This document shows, piece by piece, positions 1 through 6,210 of a DNA stretch of 25,459 nucleotides. A program made the position numbers and the translations under genes. Source of the DNA: Firm-04 sp045596625. GTDB taxonomy: Bacteria; Bacillota; Clostridia; Oscillospirales; Ruminococcaceae. How positions within the stretch are numbered: the first letter of the stretch is position 1; every line of letters begins with the position of its first letter. The stretch covers positions 1-25,459 of the forward strand of contig JAZOCU010000003.1 of the NCBI GenBank assembly GCA_045596625.1, in the 5' to 3' direction. The notes beneath the pieces were generated by a model, which saw nothing but the letters and a program-made list of their open reading frames with translations, did no database searches and was not told the origin of the DNA.

Positions 1-16
1 CACATCTCTTCCGGTT

Positions 17-138
17 TGTCAAGTGCTTTTTTCATTTTCTCGAAAAAATTTCTTGCACTCACCGTTCCTTATGCAGTCTTTTTCGCCGCCTTCGTGAGGC
101 GACTCACTTATAATACCACATCACCTGCCGATTGTCAA
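17..138 (-). promoter_or_regulatory. Two tandem promoters pointing out of the left edge
   Basis: Read on the minus strand, the first promoter has -35 TTGACA (plus 133-138), a 17-base spacer and -10 TATTAT (plus 110-115). About 90 bases further, a second TTGACA lies at plus 17-22, but its -10 would fall beyond the left edge. Between them is a small hairpin (stem CGCCT/AGGCG, plus 87-101) near the expected start of the first transcript. The second -35 is preceded by A-rich DNA. No coding region fits here. Tandem consensus promoters with an untranslated leader are typical of rRNA or other highly expressed operons, but the driven gene is not visible. Confidence 0.6.
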
Positions 139-152
139 GGGGTTTCCCACCC

Positions 153-182
153 AAATCCGACAGTATATTTTGTCGATTTTTT
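153..182. terminator. Weak hairpin terminator after the histidine kinase gene
   Basis: Stem CGACA (158-162) with TGTCG (171-175), extended by AAAT/ATTT across one bulged C, lies directly after the histidine kinase stop codon. The T-run (177-182) follows the stem on the plus strand. On the minus strand, the kinase direction, only a short T-run follows, so its efficiency there is doubtful. It may act in both directions. Confidence 0.4.
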
Positions 183-184
183 AG

Positions 185-1420
185 TCAATTTGCCATTTCC
201 GCTTCCAAAGCTCCCAAAACCACCGTAAATACGTTGATTCCGCCATCGCTTTCCGCAGTGATCGTACCATTGTGCATCGCCGCAATGCTCCTTGCAATAC
301 ACAGGCCCAGACCATAGCCGCCGGTCTTTCTTGCTCTCGAAGGATCCACCCGGTAGAAACGATCGAAAATCTTTTCAAGCTGCTCCTCGTTAAGCGGTTC
401 ACCCGTATTGGAAATCAGGATCTGAAGCTGTTTTTTCCTGCTGCGATTCACGATCAGACGAATCTCACCGTTTTTCGGAGAATATTTCACCGCATTATCC
501 AGCAGTGCCGAAATCATCCTGCGCAGCTGCTCCCAATCTCCGCGATACAGCATCCCCGGCGAAACTGCATAATCGAAACGGCGTTCGCGTTCAAAGATCT
601 CCGTTTCCCACTCCATACACAAGCCCTCAATCAGCTCACTGATGCGAAGCGTCTCGGCATGCAGCTTGATCTCTCCCGCATCCATTTTCGCAATGAACAG
701 CAGATCCCCGACCAAACCTGCCATCCGCGTTGTTTCCCCTCGTATACTGCCAAGCCATCGCGCCTGACTTGCCACCGAAGCACCGGGATTCGCCAGTACC
801 GCTTCGGTATTGGCTCCGATCACTGTCAGCGGCGTTTTCAGCTCATGGGTCGCATCCGAAACAAAATCATTCTGCTTCTCCCACGCCTCGGCGATCGGCT
901 TCGTTGCCCAGCGGGACAGCAGCACGCTCACACCAAGCATCAGCACCATCCCCAACAGACCATATATAATGAAATACCGTTTCAGATCATTCAGCAGGTT
1001 GATCTCCGATTCCCGATCCGCGATCACCAGATGGATCTCATCGGATTTCTTACTATATATGTATCGGTACTCTCTTTCCTCCGTTGCGATCAATCCCGCT
1101 GCCGCATCGGTTTCTGCTGCAATCATTGTGCCGATCCGCTGCAGTTCCTCATCCGACAGCAGCATTCTGTTGAGCGTAACCTCCGATGGATCGCCTGCTT
1201 CATTCATACGAATCGCCGCCATGCTTCGATTGACTTCGGCAAACTCCGGTCCGGCACCCGGTTCATGAAAGCTTGACAGCACTGTTTGCAGCGCCCGCTC
1301 GGTCGCATTCACCTCGGAACGATACATAAACACGCCAACGCCAACGATCAGCGCCGTCAGCAGCAGTATCAGTAATCCCCATGTGATCAAAAAAAAGCGC
1401 AGTCGTAATCGTCGGTGCAT
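185..1420 (-). CDS. Membrane sensor histidine kinase
   Basis: Two-component sensor kinase of 411 residues that would autophosphorylate a histidine and pass phosphate to a response regulator. Membrane segments lie at about 9-33 and 149-169 and flank a roughly 115-residue extracytoplasmic sensor region with no recognised fold. A short linker leads to the HisKA H-box with His192 (DATHELKTPL). The ATPase domain shows the N-box (DNAVKYS, Asn309), the F-box region (FDRFYRVD) and the glycine box GGYGLGL at 367-373. No clear HAMP domain is seen. The start at 1420 is chosen because GGGAGG lies 6-7 bases before it; the in-frame ATG at 1444 has no such site. TATAAT-like boxes lie at plus 1451-1456 and 1463-1468 without a good -35. 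No response regulator gene is adjacent in the window, so its partner and signal are unknown. Confidence 0.93.
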   Translation of the reverse strand: MHRRLRLRFFLITWGLLILLLTALIVGVGVFMYRSEVNATERALQTVLSSFHEPGAGPEFAEVNRSMAAIRMNEAGDPSEVTLNRMLLSDEELQRIGTMIAAETDAAAGLIATEEREYRYIYSKKSDEIHLVIADRESEINLLNDLKRYFIIYGLLGMVLMLGVSVLLSRWATKPIAEAWEKQNDFVSDATHELKTPLTVIGANTEAVLANPGASVASQARWLGSIRGETTRMAGLVGDLLFIAKMDAGEIKLHAETLRISELIEGLCMEWETEIFERERRFDYAVSPGMLYRGDWEQLRRMISALLDNAVKYSPKNGEIRLIVNRSRKKQLQILISNTGEPLNEEQLEKIFDRFYRVDPSRARKTGGYGLGLCIARSIAAMHNGTITAESDGGINVFTVVLGALEAEMAN

Positions 1421-1564
1421 CTTGTTCCTCCCTTCCGTAATCACGCTACTATTATATAGTACATTATAATATGTTTTTCTTTTTTTCGAAAGGGTTTCGC
1501 TTGAATTTCATCCTTTTATACCAGAAAGCAACGGAAAGTTCTTAAAATTTCGGTATTATGCCCC

Positions 1565-1593
1565 TTTTCAAATCAAAGAAAATGTGGTATAAT
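1565..1593 (+). promoter_or_regulatory. Promoter of the phosphoglucomutase gene
   Basis: -35 TTTTCA (1565-1570), 17-base spacer and -10 TATAAT (1588-1593), with an extended -10 TG at 1585-1586. It lies about 77 bases before the start codon at 1670. Confidence 0.65.
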
Positions 1594-1669
1594 AGTTTTC
1601 GTATATTGCTGTAAGTTCCGTGTGCAAATTCCTATGCATGCGCTATTATGATGGTATGGAGGATGCTTT

Positions 1670-3394
1670 ATGCAGAATCAAGAAAACAAGCTTTATCAAT
1701 TGTGGTGCGAAAACGCCGTGGATGATGCCGATCTGGTTGCCGAACTGAAGGATATGGCAGGCAACGAGGAAATGATCCGTGAATGCTTCTACCAGGATCT
1801 TGCATTCGGCACCGGTGGTCTGCGCGGTGTCATCGGCGCAGGTACCGCACGCATGAATATTTATACGGTACGCCGTGCGACACAGGGCTTCTGCTCTTAT
1901 CTGAATGCGAATTATCAGAATCCTTCCGTTGCGATCGCCTATGACAGCCGCATCAAATCCGATGTGTTTGCAAAAGCTGCTGCCGAGGTCTTTGCAGGAA
2001 ACGGTGTGAAGGTGCATATGTACGCTGAACTGATGCCGACACCTACCTGCTCCTATGCAGTAAGAGAGCTGGGCTGCAGCGGCGGCGTCGTGATCACCGC
2101 CAGCCACAATCCCTCCAAATATAACGGCTACAAGGTTTATGGCGATGACGGCTGTCAGATCACGCTTGAAGTCGCTGAACAGATCATCAATCAGATCAAT
2201 GCTGTGAATCTCTTTACCGATGTCAAGCATATGGATTACGATAAGGCTGCTGCCGATGGCATGATCGTTACCATTTCGCAGTCTTTGATCGAATCCTACT
2301 ACGAGCAGGTGCGCAATCAGGGCATCCACACGGAGCTTTGCCGTGAAAGCGGTCTTAAGGTCGTATATACACCGCTCAACGGCACCGGCAACAAGCCTGT
2401 CCGTGAGATCCTGCGCAGCATCGGCATCACCGATGTAACTGTTGTTCCCGAGCAGGAACATCCGGACGGCAATTTCACCACCTGCCCCTACCCGAATCCT
2501 GAGATCCGTGAGGCTTTGGAATATGGTCTTCGCCTTTGCGATCAGGTACAGCCCGATCTGCTGCTGGCAACCGATCCCGATGCCGATCGTGTAGGCATCG
2601 CCGTTCCCGACGGCAACGGCGGTTATGCACTGTTCAGCGGCAACGAAGTCGGCGCAATGCTCTTTGAGTATATTTGCAGCCAGCGCACCAAGCTCGGTAC
2701 CATGCCGAAAAATCCGGTCGCCGTAAAAACCATCGTTACTACCGATCTCGTAAAAGCCATTGCCGAACGCTATGGTGTTCAGCTCATTGATGTGCTCACC
2801 GGCTTCAAGTTTATCGGTGAACAAATCGGTCTGCTGGAGCAAAAGGGCGAAGTCGATCGCTATATCTTCGGCTTCGAGGAAAGCTACGGCTATCTTGCCG
2901 GCTCCTATGTCCGTGATAAGGATGCCGTTGTCGCTTCCATGCTGATTGTGGAAATGGCAGCATTCTATCGCACACAGGGCATCTCTCTGATGCAGGCAAG
3001 AGAAAATCTCTATCGCCAATATGGTGTATTCAAGCACTCCCAGGAGAGCTTTACCTTCGAGGGCGTCAGCGGTATGCACAAAATGCAGGAGATCATGCAG
3101 ACACTCCGCACCGATGCACCGACCTCCATCGGCGGTATGAAGGTTCTGGAATCTGCCGATTATCTCACCGGTATCGCAACCGATACCGCAACCGGCAATA
3201 CCCGTCCGCTGAATCTGCCCAAATCCGATGTTGTCTCCTTCTTCCTTCCCGATCGCGCCAGTGTCATTGTGCGTCCTTCCGGTACTGAGCCGAAAATCAA
3301 AGCCTATTACACTACAACGGCCCCCGAAATGGCTGATGCTGCTGCACTGGAAGCGTTGCTGCGTGCCGATATGAAGAAACTGATTGCACAATAA
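1670..3394 (+). CDS. pgcA: Phosphoglucomutase / phosphomannomutase (PgcA-like)
   Basis: Alpha-D-phosphohexomutase of 574 residues that interconverts hexose 1-phosphate and 6-phosphate, linking glycolysis to glycogen and cell-wall sugar-nucleotide synthesis in the cytoplasm. All four family signatures are visible: the catalytic phosphoserine loop TASHNPSKYNGYK (Ser145), the metal loop DPDADR (302-307), the sugar-binding GFEESYGY, and the phosphate-binding RPSGTEPKIKAY near the C-terminus. The length matches the Bacillus PgcA-type enzymes, which act mainly on glucose phosphate. GGAGG precedes the ATG with good spacing. The gene stands alone, divergent from the histidine kinase and followed by the separately promoted L31 gene. 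Mannose phosphate activity cannot be excluded from sequence. Confidence 0.93.
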   Translation: MQNQENKLYQLWCENAVDDADLVAELKDMAGNEEMIRECFYQDLAFGTGGLRGVIGAGTARMNIYTVRRATQGFCSYLNANYQNPSVAIAYDSRIKSDVFAKAAAEVFAGNGVKVHMYAELMPTPTCSYAVRELGCSGGVVITASHNPSKYNGYKVYGDDGCQITLEVAEQIINQINAVNLFTDVKHMDYDKAAADGMIVTISQSLIESYYEQVRNQGIHTELCRESGLKVVYTPLNGTGNKPVREILRSIGITDVTVVPEQEHPDGNFTTCPYPNPEIREALEYGLRLCDQVQPDLLLATDPDADRVGIAVPDGNGGYALFSGNEVGAMLFEYICSQRTKLGTMPKNPVAVKTIVTTDLVKAIAERYGVQLIDVLTGFKFIGEQIGLLEQKGEVDRYIFGFEESYGYLAGSYVRDKDAVVASMLIVEMAAFYRTQGISLMQARENLYRQYGVFKHSQESFTFEGVSGMHKMQEIMQTLRTDAPTSIGGMKVLESADYLTGIATDTATGNTRPLNLPKSDVVSFFLPDRASVIVRPSGTEPKIKAYYTTTAPEMADAAALEALLRADMKKLIAQ

Positions 3395-3450
3395 TCTCCC
3401 ATTGCATTTTCCATATTTTTGTGTAATTTGCGATTCTTTTTGACAAGCCC

Positions 3451-3479
3451 TTGCTTTTTTCATGGGAATATGATATAAT
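3451..3479 (+). promoter_or_regulatory. Promoter of rpmE
   Basis: -35 TTGCTT (3451-3456), 17-base spacer and -10 TATAAT (3474-3479) with extended TG at 3471-3472. A perfect TTGACA at 3440-3445 is 28 bases from this -10, too far to be its partner. The expected transcript start leaves an untranslated leader of roughly 90 bases before rpmE. Confidence 0.65.
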
Positions 3480-3489
3480 TCCTATGCGA

Positions 3490-3565
3490 AAATACCGTAG
3501 CACTACTGTCTGAACCTTGATTTAGGATGGGCTGCTATGTGAATTTGCTATAATCTTCAAAACGT
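3490..3565 (+). promoter_or_regulatory. Candidate L31 ribosomal-protein leader RNA
   Basis: The leader between the rpmE promoter and start codon can fold: TAGCA (3498-3502) pairs with TGCTA (3533-3537), extendable by a G-U pair. Inside is a small hairpin with CCT/AGG arms around a TGATTT loop, next to an unpaired purine-rich stretch. Autoregulatory leaders in front of L31 genes have been described in several bacterial phyla including Firmicutes. Membership in such a family is inferred from position and the presence of a foldable closed stem, not from a model match. Confidence 0.4.
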
Positions 3566-3579
3566 GAGGTGAAACAGCA

Positions 3580-3780
3580 ATGAGAGAAGGCATCCATCCC
3601 GTGTGCGAAAAGACCACCATCACCTGCCACTGCGGTAATGTGATCGAGGTTTACTCCACCAAAAAGGACATCAAGGTTGAAATCTGCTCCAAGTGCCATC
3701 CGTTCTTTACCGGCAAGCAGAAGCTCGTCGATACCGGCGGACGTGTTGACCGCTTCAACAAGCGTTACAACCGCGGCTGA
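3580..3780 (+). CDS. rpmE: 50S ribosomal protein bL31
   Basis: Small ribosomal protein of 66 residues that binds the large subunit near the bridge to the 30S head. It is the zinc-binding (C+) form: cysteines at 16 and 18 (TCHCGN) and the CSKC pair near 36-39 make the metal site. The conserved HPFFTGKQ and GGRVDRFNKRYN blocks are intact, with a C-terminus a few residues shorter than in E. coli. GTGAGGTG precedes the ATG. It is monocistronic, with its own promoter, structured leader and strong terminator, which suggests autonomous control of L31 level. A zinc-free paralogue might exist elsewhere but is not in this window. Confidence 0.97.
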   Translation: MREGIHPVCEKTTITCHCGNVIEVYSTKKDIKVEICSKCHPFFTGKQKLVDTGGRVDRFNKRYNRG

Positions 3781-3801
3781 TTCTATGATTCAACCAACCA
3801 A

Positions 3802-3833
3802 AACCGATCGGAGCACGCTCCGGTCGGTTTTTT
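3802..3833 (+). terminator. Rho-independent terminator of rpmE
   Basis: An 11-pair stem, ACCGATCGGAG with CTCCGGTCGGT (one G-U pair), closes a CACG loop and is followed by TTTTTT. It is 22 bases after the rpmE stop codon. Confidence 0.93.
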
Positions 3834-3843
3834 CATTCAAAAC

Positions 3844-3881
3844 AAAAGCACAGAACGCTTTCATCGCATTCTGTGCTTTTT
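3844..3881. terminator. Bidirectional terminator between rpmE and the Nudix gene
   Basis: A perfect 12-base inverted repeat, AAAAGCACAGAA (3844-3855) and TTCTGTGCTTTT (3869-3880), has T-runs on both strands. It sits just after the stop of the minus-strand Nudix gene and after the rpmE terminator, so it can end transcripts from either side. Confidence 0.85.
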
Positions 3882-3887
3882 CTGTTG

Positions 3888-4379
3888 TTACTCACACTGC
3901 AAGGCATCCTCCAGAAGCTGTGCTGCGATTTTTGCCTCACGCAATTGCTCACGCGCTTCTGCTACAGAAAACCACTGTGCATCCTCCACCTCACAAGACA
4001 AACGGACATCACCCTCGGCTGCATTGACAGCAAATCCCAGCATCAGCTGATCCCGCTTCGGATAATAATAGCTGCGCACAAACCGAACCGAGGATACGGT
4101 CAGACCTGTCTCCTCCAGCACCTCACGGGCAGCGGTTTCCTCGATGCTCTCTCCCTGCTTGACATATCCCGCCACACAGACATAACGCTTCTCGCCATAG
4201 GATTGCCGGATCAGCAGCACCCGTTCGTTGGCTTGGTCAAACACACAGCAAATTACACAGGCATAGGAAAATGGGAAATACGGTCTCGCGCAGGATTCAC
4301 AATATGGTACCAATCCCTCATCCCCGATCGGCTTATCTGTCAATGCCATGCCGCAATGAGGACAAAACGAAAATGTCAT
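3888..4379 (-). CDS. Nudix hydrolase with N-terminal zinc ribbon (NudC-like)
   Basis: Hydrolase of 163 residues for a nucleoside diphosphate linked to another group. Two CxxC pairs (Cys6/9 and Cys27/30) form an N-terminal zinc ribbon. A complete Nudix box lies at 71-93, with glycine at its start and REVLEETGL at its end. The zinc ribbon plus central Nudix domain resembles the C-terminal two thirds of NADH pyrophosphatase NudC, which also removes NAD caps from RNA. However, the NudC signature SQPWPFP is replaced by a SYYYPKRDQLM stretch and the NudC N-terminal domain is absent, so the substrate is uncertain. AAAGGAG precedes the ATG. It follows the yabR terminator and may depend on read-through. 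Confidence 0.88.
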   Translation of the reverse strand: MTFSFCPHCGMALTDKPIGDEGLVPYCESCARPYFPFSYACVICCVFDQANERVLLIRQSYGEKRYVCVAGYVKQGESIEETAAREVLEETGLTVSSVRFVRSYYYPKRDQLMLGFAVNAAEGDVRLSCEVEDAQWFSVAEAREQLREAKIAAQLLEDALQCE

Positions 4380-4397
4380 AAAAACACTCCTTTTGAT

Positions 4398-4429
4398 AAA
4401 AACACGGTATCACATCAGTGATACCGTGT
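4398..4429 (-). terminator. Terminator after yabR
   Basis: A perfect 12-base stem, ACACGGTATCAC with GTGATACCGTGT and an ATCA loop (4402-4429), is followed on the minus strand by TTTTT. It ends the divIC-yabR transcript just before the Nudix gene. Confidence 0.9.
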
Positions 4430-4436
4430 CTGTTTC

Positions 4437-4874
4437 TTATTTTCTGCTGCGGGAACCGCCTTTTCGTTCGCTTCCTCGTTTCAGATCACAGATATTCTCT
4501 TCGCTATGCTGCTTAAACCGAAGCATCATATCCTCAAAGGTCATTTCCGATTGCGGCACTGTGCGCTTAGGTTCCCACACATGAGGTCTGGGTGCTTCCT
4601 TACGCTTACGCTGCGGTGCGCTTTCTTCATTGACTTGTTTTATGGACATACTGATCTTGCCTTGCGGATTCACAGCAATCACTTTGACTCGCACTGTATC
4701 ATTCTCGGAAAGATAATCATGAATATCACGCACGAAGGTATTGGTCACCTCAGAAATATGTACCATGCCGGTAACTGCAGAAGGCTCTCCCTCACCGGTT
4801 ACCTCAACAAATGCTCCGTATTGTGTGATGCCCTTCACGCGACCTTCATAAATCTGACCAATTTCAAGCTGCAT
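4437..4874 (-). CDS. yabR: S1 domain RNA-binding protein (YabR-like)
   Basis: A 145-residue protein with one N-terminal S1 RNA-binding domain (about residues 1-80: IGQIYEGRVKGITQYGAFVEV, then GMVHISEV and the closing GKISMSIKQV strand). The tail from about 85 is basic and low in complexity, rich in Arg, Lys and Ser, and ends in GGSRSRK. Its place directly after divIC matches yabR of Bacillus subtilis, a small S1 protein related to general stress protein 13 that associates with ribosomes or RNA. The tail could add non-specific RNA contact (inference). It lies 49 bases after divIC and probably shares its promoter. Confidence 0.85.
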   Translation of the reverse strand: MQLEIGQIYEGRVKGITQYGAFVEVTGEGEPSAVTGMVHISEVTNTFVRDIHDYLSENDTVRVKVIAVNPQGKISMSIKQVNEESAPQRKRKEAPRPHVWEPKRTVPQSEMTFEDMMLRFKQHSEENICDLKRGSERKGGSRSRK

Positions 4875-4923
4875 AAATCCGCTCCTTCATATCTGATGCA
4901 AACGATTTCTCACGCTCAGCCGC

Positions 4924-5250
4924 TTAATCTCTTGAGGTATCATAGAACCGACGCTCGTTGGGATATGCATAGTTCAGCTCTTCGATCGCCATTTTTTCCA
5001 TATAAGCCTGCACATCGTCATCCCCAAGGATCCGTTCCAGTTCCTTGTATTCGTTTTCGGCAGCAATGGTAGCTGCTTCAATGGCAGCCAGCTCCTCACG
5101 CTTCTGGGCAAGCGTTGCCTCGGTCGAAATGATCGAGATCAAACACACCACAAAAAACACTACTACAACGACATTGGTTATGATCCACTCAATGATCGCA
5201 CGACGCTTTTCTTTCTCGCTTTGCTTACGAGATGCTACATTTCGTTCCAT
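4924..5250 (-). CDS. divIC: Septum formation initiator DivIC/FtsB family
   Basis: A 108-residue bitopic division protein. A charged cytoplasmic N-terminus is followed by one membrane helix (about 20-42), an outward coiled coil (about 46-75), and the conserved tail with an ILGDDD-to-YAYPNERRFYD block. In known bacteria DivIC/FtsB forms a complex with FtsL and DivIB/FtsQ that recruits and activates septal cell-wall synthesis. The gene lies between yabQ and yabR, as in B. subtilis. A vegetative promoter overlapping the yabQ stop codon would give it expression independent of sporulation. Confidence 0.9.
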   Translation of the reverse strand: MERNVASRKQSEKEKRRAIIEWIITNVVVVVFFVVCLISIISTEATLAQKREELAAIEAATIAAENEYKELERILGDDDVQAYMEKMAIEELNYAYPNERRFYDTSRD

Positions 5251-5338
5251 AATGCTCCATTCTTCTCACACATTGTTCTGATTTGTGCATGATTCCAACA
5301 CAATTCGGCAGATTTCGACACTGCTCTCTAATTATAGT

Positions 5339-5367
5339 ATTATACAACAAAATGCACCAAGGGTCAA
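5339..5367 (-). promoter_or_regulatory. Vegetative-type promoter of divIC overlapping the yabQ stop
   Basis: On the minus strand, -35 TTGACC (plus 5362-5367), a 17-base spacer and -10 TATAAT (plus 5339-5344). The -35 contains the TGA stop codon of yabQ (plus 5364-5366). It is preceded by the A-tract module AAAAAAGCAC, which also precedes the left-edge promoter. Confidence 0.8.
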
Positions 5368-5810
5368 GTGCTTTTTTCTCTTTTCCGATTATTTTTTTGT
5401 TTTTCGGGACTTCTGACAAAAACAGCCTGCGTTTTTTGCCAAATCCGATAACAGCATTGCTGAAATCCAAAGGAAAATCGCTGTACACCACGTCGCATCC
5501 GGCTGAGCATTCTCCGCCACACCGCACCCACGGTACATAGATAGATCAAAAATCCGCAGCAGCAGCCTAAGGCATCATAATACCGCAGTGCACCTCGTGC
5601 AAACATTATGGCATAGCATTGCACCAATACTGCAGCAAAGATCACCAGCACAGCATCCTCCAGAAACACCGCTGCGGCATGATGCGGCAATATTGTCCGC
5701 AGCAGCCGCATCAGATCCAGCAGCATCCCCACAGGGATCCCCAAAAGACAGCTTCCAAGGAAGAGCCATGTTTCCTGCTCGATGGTAATAATCTGTTCTG
5801 TCAGCTCCAT
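5364..5810 (-). CDS. yabQ: Spore cortex biosynthesis membrane protein YabQ
   Basis: A 148-residue membrane protein with three predicted helices (about 14-35, 45-70 and 78-96) and a basic C-terminal tail. In B. subtilis YabQ is a mother-cell protein located in the outer forespore membrane and is needed for spore cortex formation. The family identity rests on length, topology, a RYYDALGCCCGFLIY stretch and, above all, the conserved order yabP-yabQ-divIC. Its start codon overlaps the yabP stop (TAATG), so the two are translationally coupled. Three consecutive cysteines in the third helix are unusual. Confidence 0.85.
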   Translation of the reverse strand: MELTEQIITIEQETWLFLGSCLLGIPVGMLLDLMRLLRTILPHHAAAVFLEDAVLVIFAAVLVQCYAIMFARGALRYYDALGCCCGFLIYLCTVGAVWRRMLSRMRRGVQRFSFGFQQCCYRIWQKTQAVFVRSPEKQKNNRKREKST

Positions 5811-6091
5811 TACCGAAACAACCTTCCCAGCATCGTCAACGGCGCCTGCTTGTCCCGATCGCCGTATCGGAGCGCCTGCACATCGCCTTCAATGGATACC
5901 TCTCCCGATTCCAAACTCATCTGATTCATATGCAGATTGCGGCCCAATACCGTCAGCTCACCAAGCTGTGTATACACCACGACGGCACGCTCATCAAAGC
6001 TGTCGATCTCCGTGATGCCTGTCAGCAGCAATCGGTTGCGGTTTTCCAGTATCGCATGATGGACACCGTTCTGCTTATGCTCCTGCTGCAT
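5810..6091 (-). CDS. yabP: Sporulation protein YabP
   Basis: A 93-residue protein of the YabP/YqfC family. The body is a run of beta-strand segments (RLLLTGITEIDSFDERAVVV, LGELTVLGRNL, GEVSIEGDVQAL) typical of the family, which is expressed in the mother cell during sporulation; its molecular role is not well defined. The start at 6091 is preferred over the ATG at 6100 because AAAGGAG directly abuts the upstream ATG but lies about 9 bases from the one at 6091. It heads the yabP-yabQ pair, with a SigmaE-like -10 upstream. Confidence 0.88.
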   Translation of the reverse strand: MQQEHKQNGVHHAILENRNRLLLTGITEIDSFDERAVVVYTQLGELTVLGRNLHMNQMSLESGEVSIEGDVQALRYGDRDKQAPLTMLGRLFR

Positions 6092-6124
6092 ACGTTCCAT
6101 CTCCTTTCCTGTTGCATCTGTTTC

Positions 6125-6153
6125 ATTGTATGCAGCAAGGCAGGATTTCAGAA
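6125..6153 (-). promoter_or_regulatory. Possible SigmaE-type sporulation promoter of yabP
   Basis: On the minus strand CATACAAT (plus 6125-6132) is a full match to the -10 consensus of the mother-cell factor SigmaE and ends about 33 bases before the yabP start. The -35 region expected 13-14 bases further upstream is a poor match. In B. subtilis yabP is in the SigmaE regulon, which supports the call. Confidence 0.4.
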
Positions 6154-6163
6154 CAAGCTTTTA

Positions 6164-6199
6164 CCGCCGCCTCGAACGGGAATCCATTCAAGACGGCGG
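6164..6199 (-). other. Imperfect GC-rich hairpin after the exonuclease III gene
   Basis: CCGCCG (6164-6169) pairs with CGGCGG (6194-6199), with further interrupted pairing inside. It lies about 12 bases after the stop of the exonuclease gene. There is no T-run on either strand, so it is not a standard terminator. It may protect the transcript end or pause polymerase. Confidence 0.4.
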
Positions 6200-6210
6200 C
6201 TGCCATTTGA

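Noticed and set aside
16..228. Small open frame at the left edge
   Set aside because: It overlaps two minus-strand promoters and the end of the histidine kinase, has no ribosome binding site, and its composition is non-coding.
272..1276. Open frame of 334 codons opposite the histidine kinase
   Set aside because: It is antisense to conserved kinase motifs, has no ribosome binding site, and resembles no protein family.
3440..3445. Perfect TTGACA as the -35 of rpmE
   Set aside because: It is 28 bases from the only TATAAT, and no -10-like hexamer occurs at 16-18 bases. TTGCTT at 3451 fits instead.
1646..3463. Long open frame of 605 codons on the minus strand opposite the phosphoglucomutase gene
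   Set aside because: It mirrors the plus-strand codon pattern, has no ribosome binding site or recognisable family, and contains cysteine- and histidine-rich low-quality sequence. It is a shadow of the real gene.
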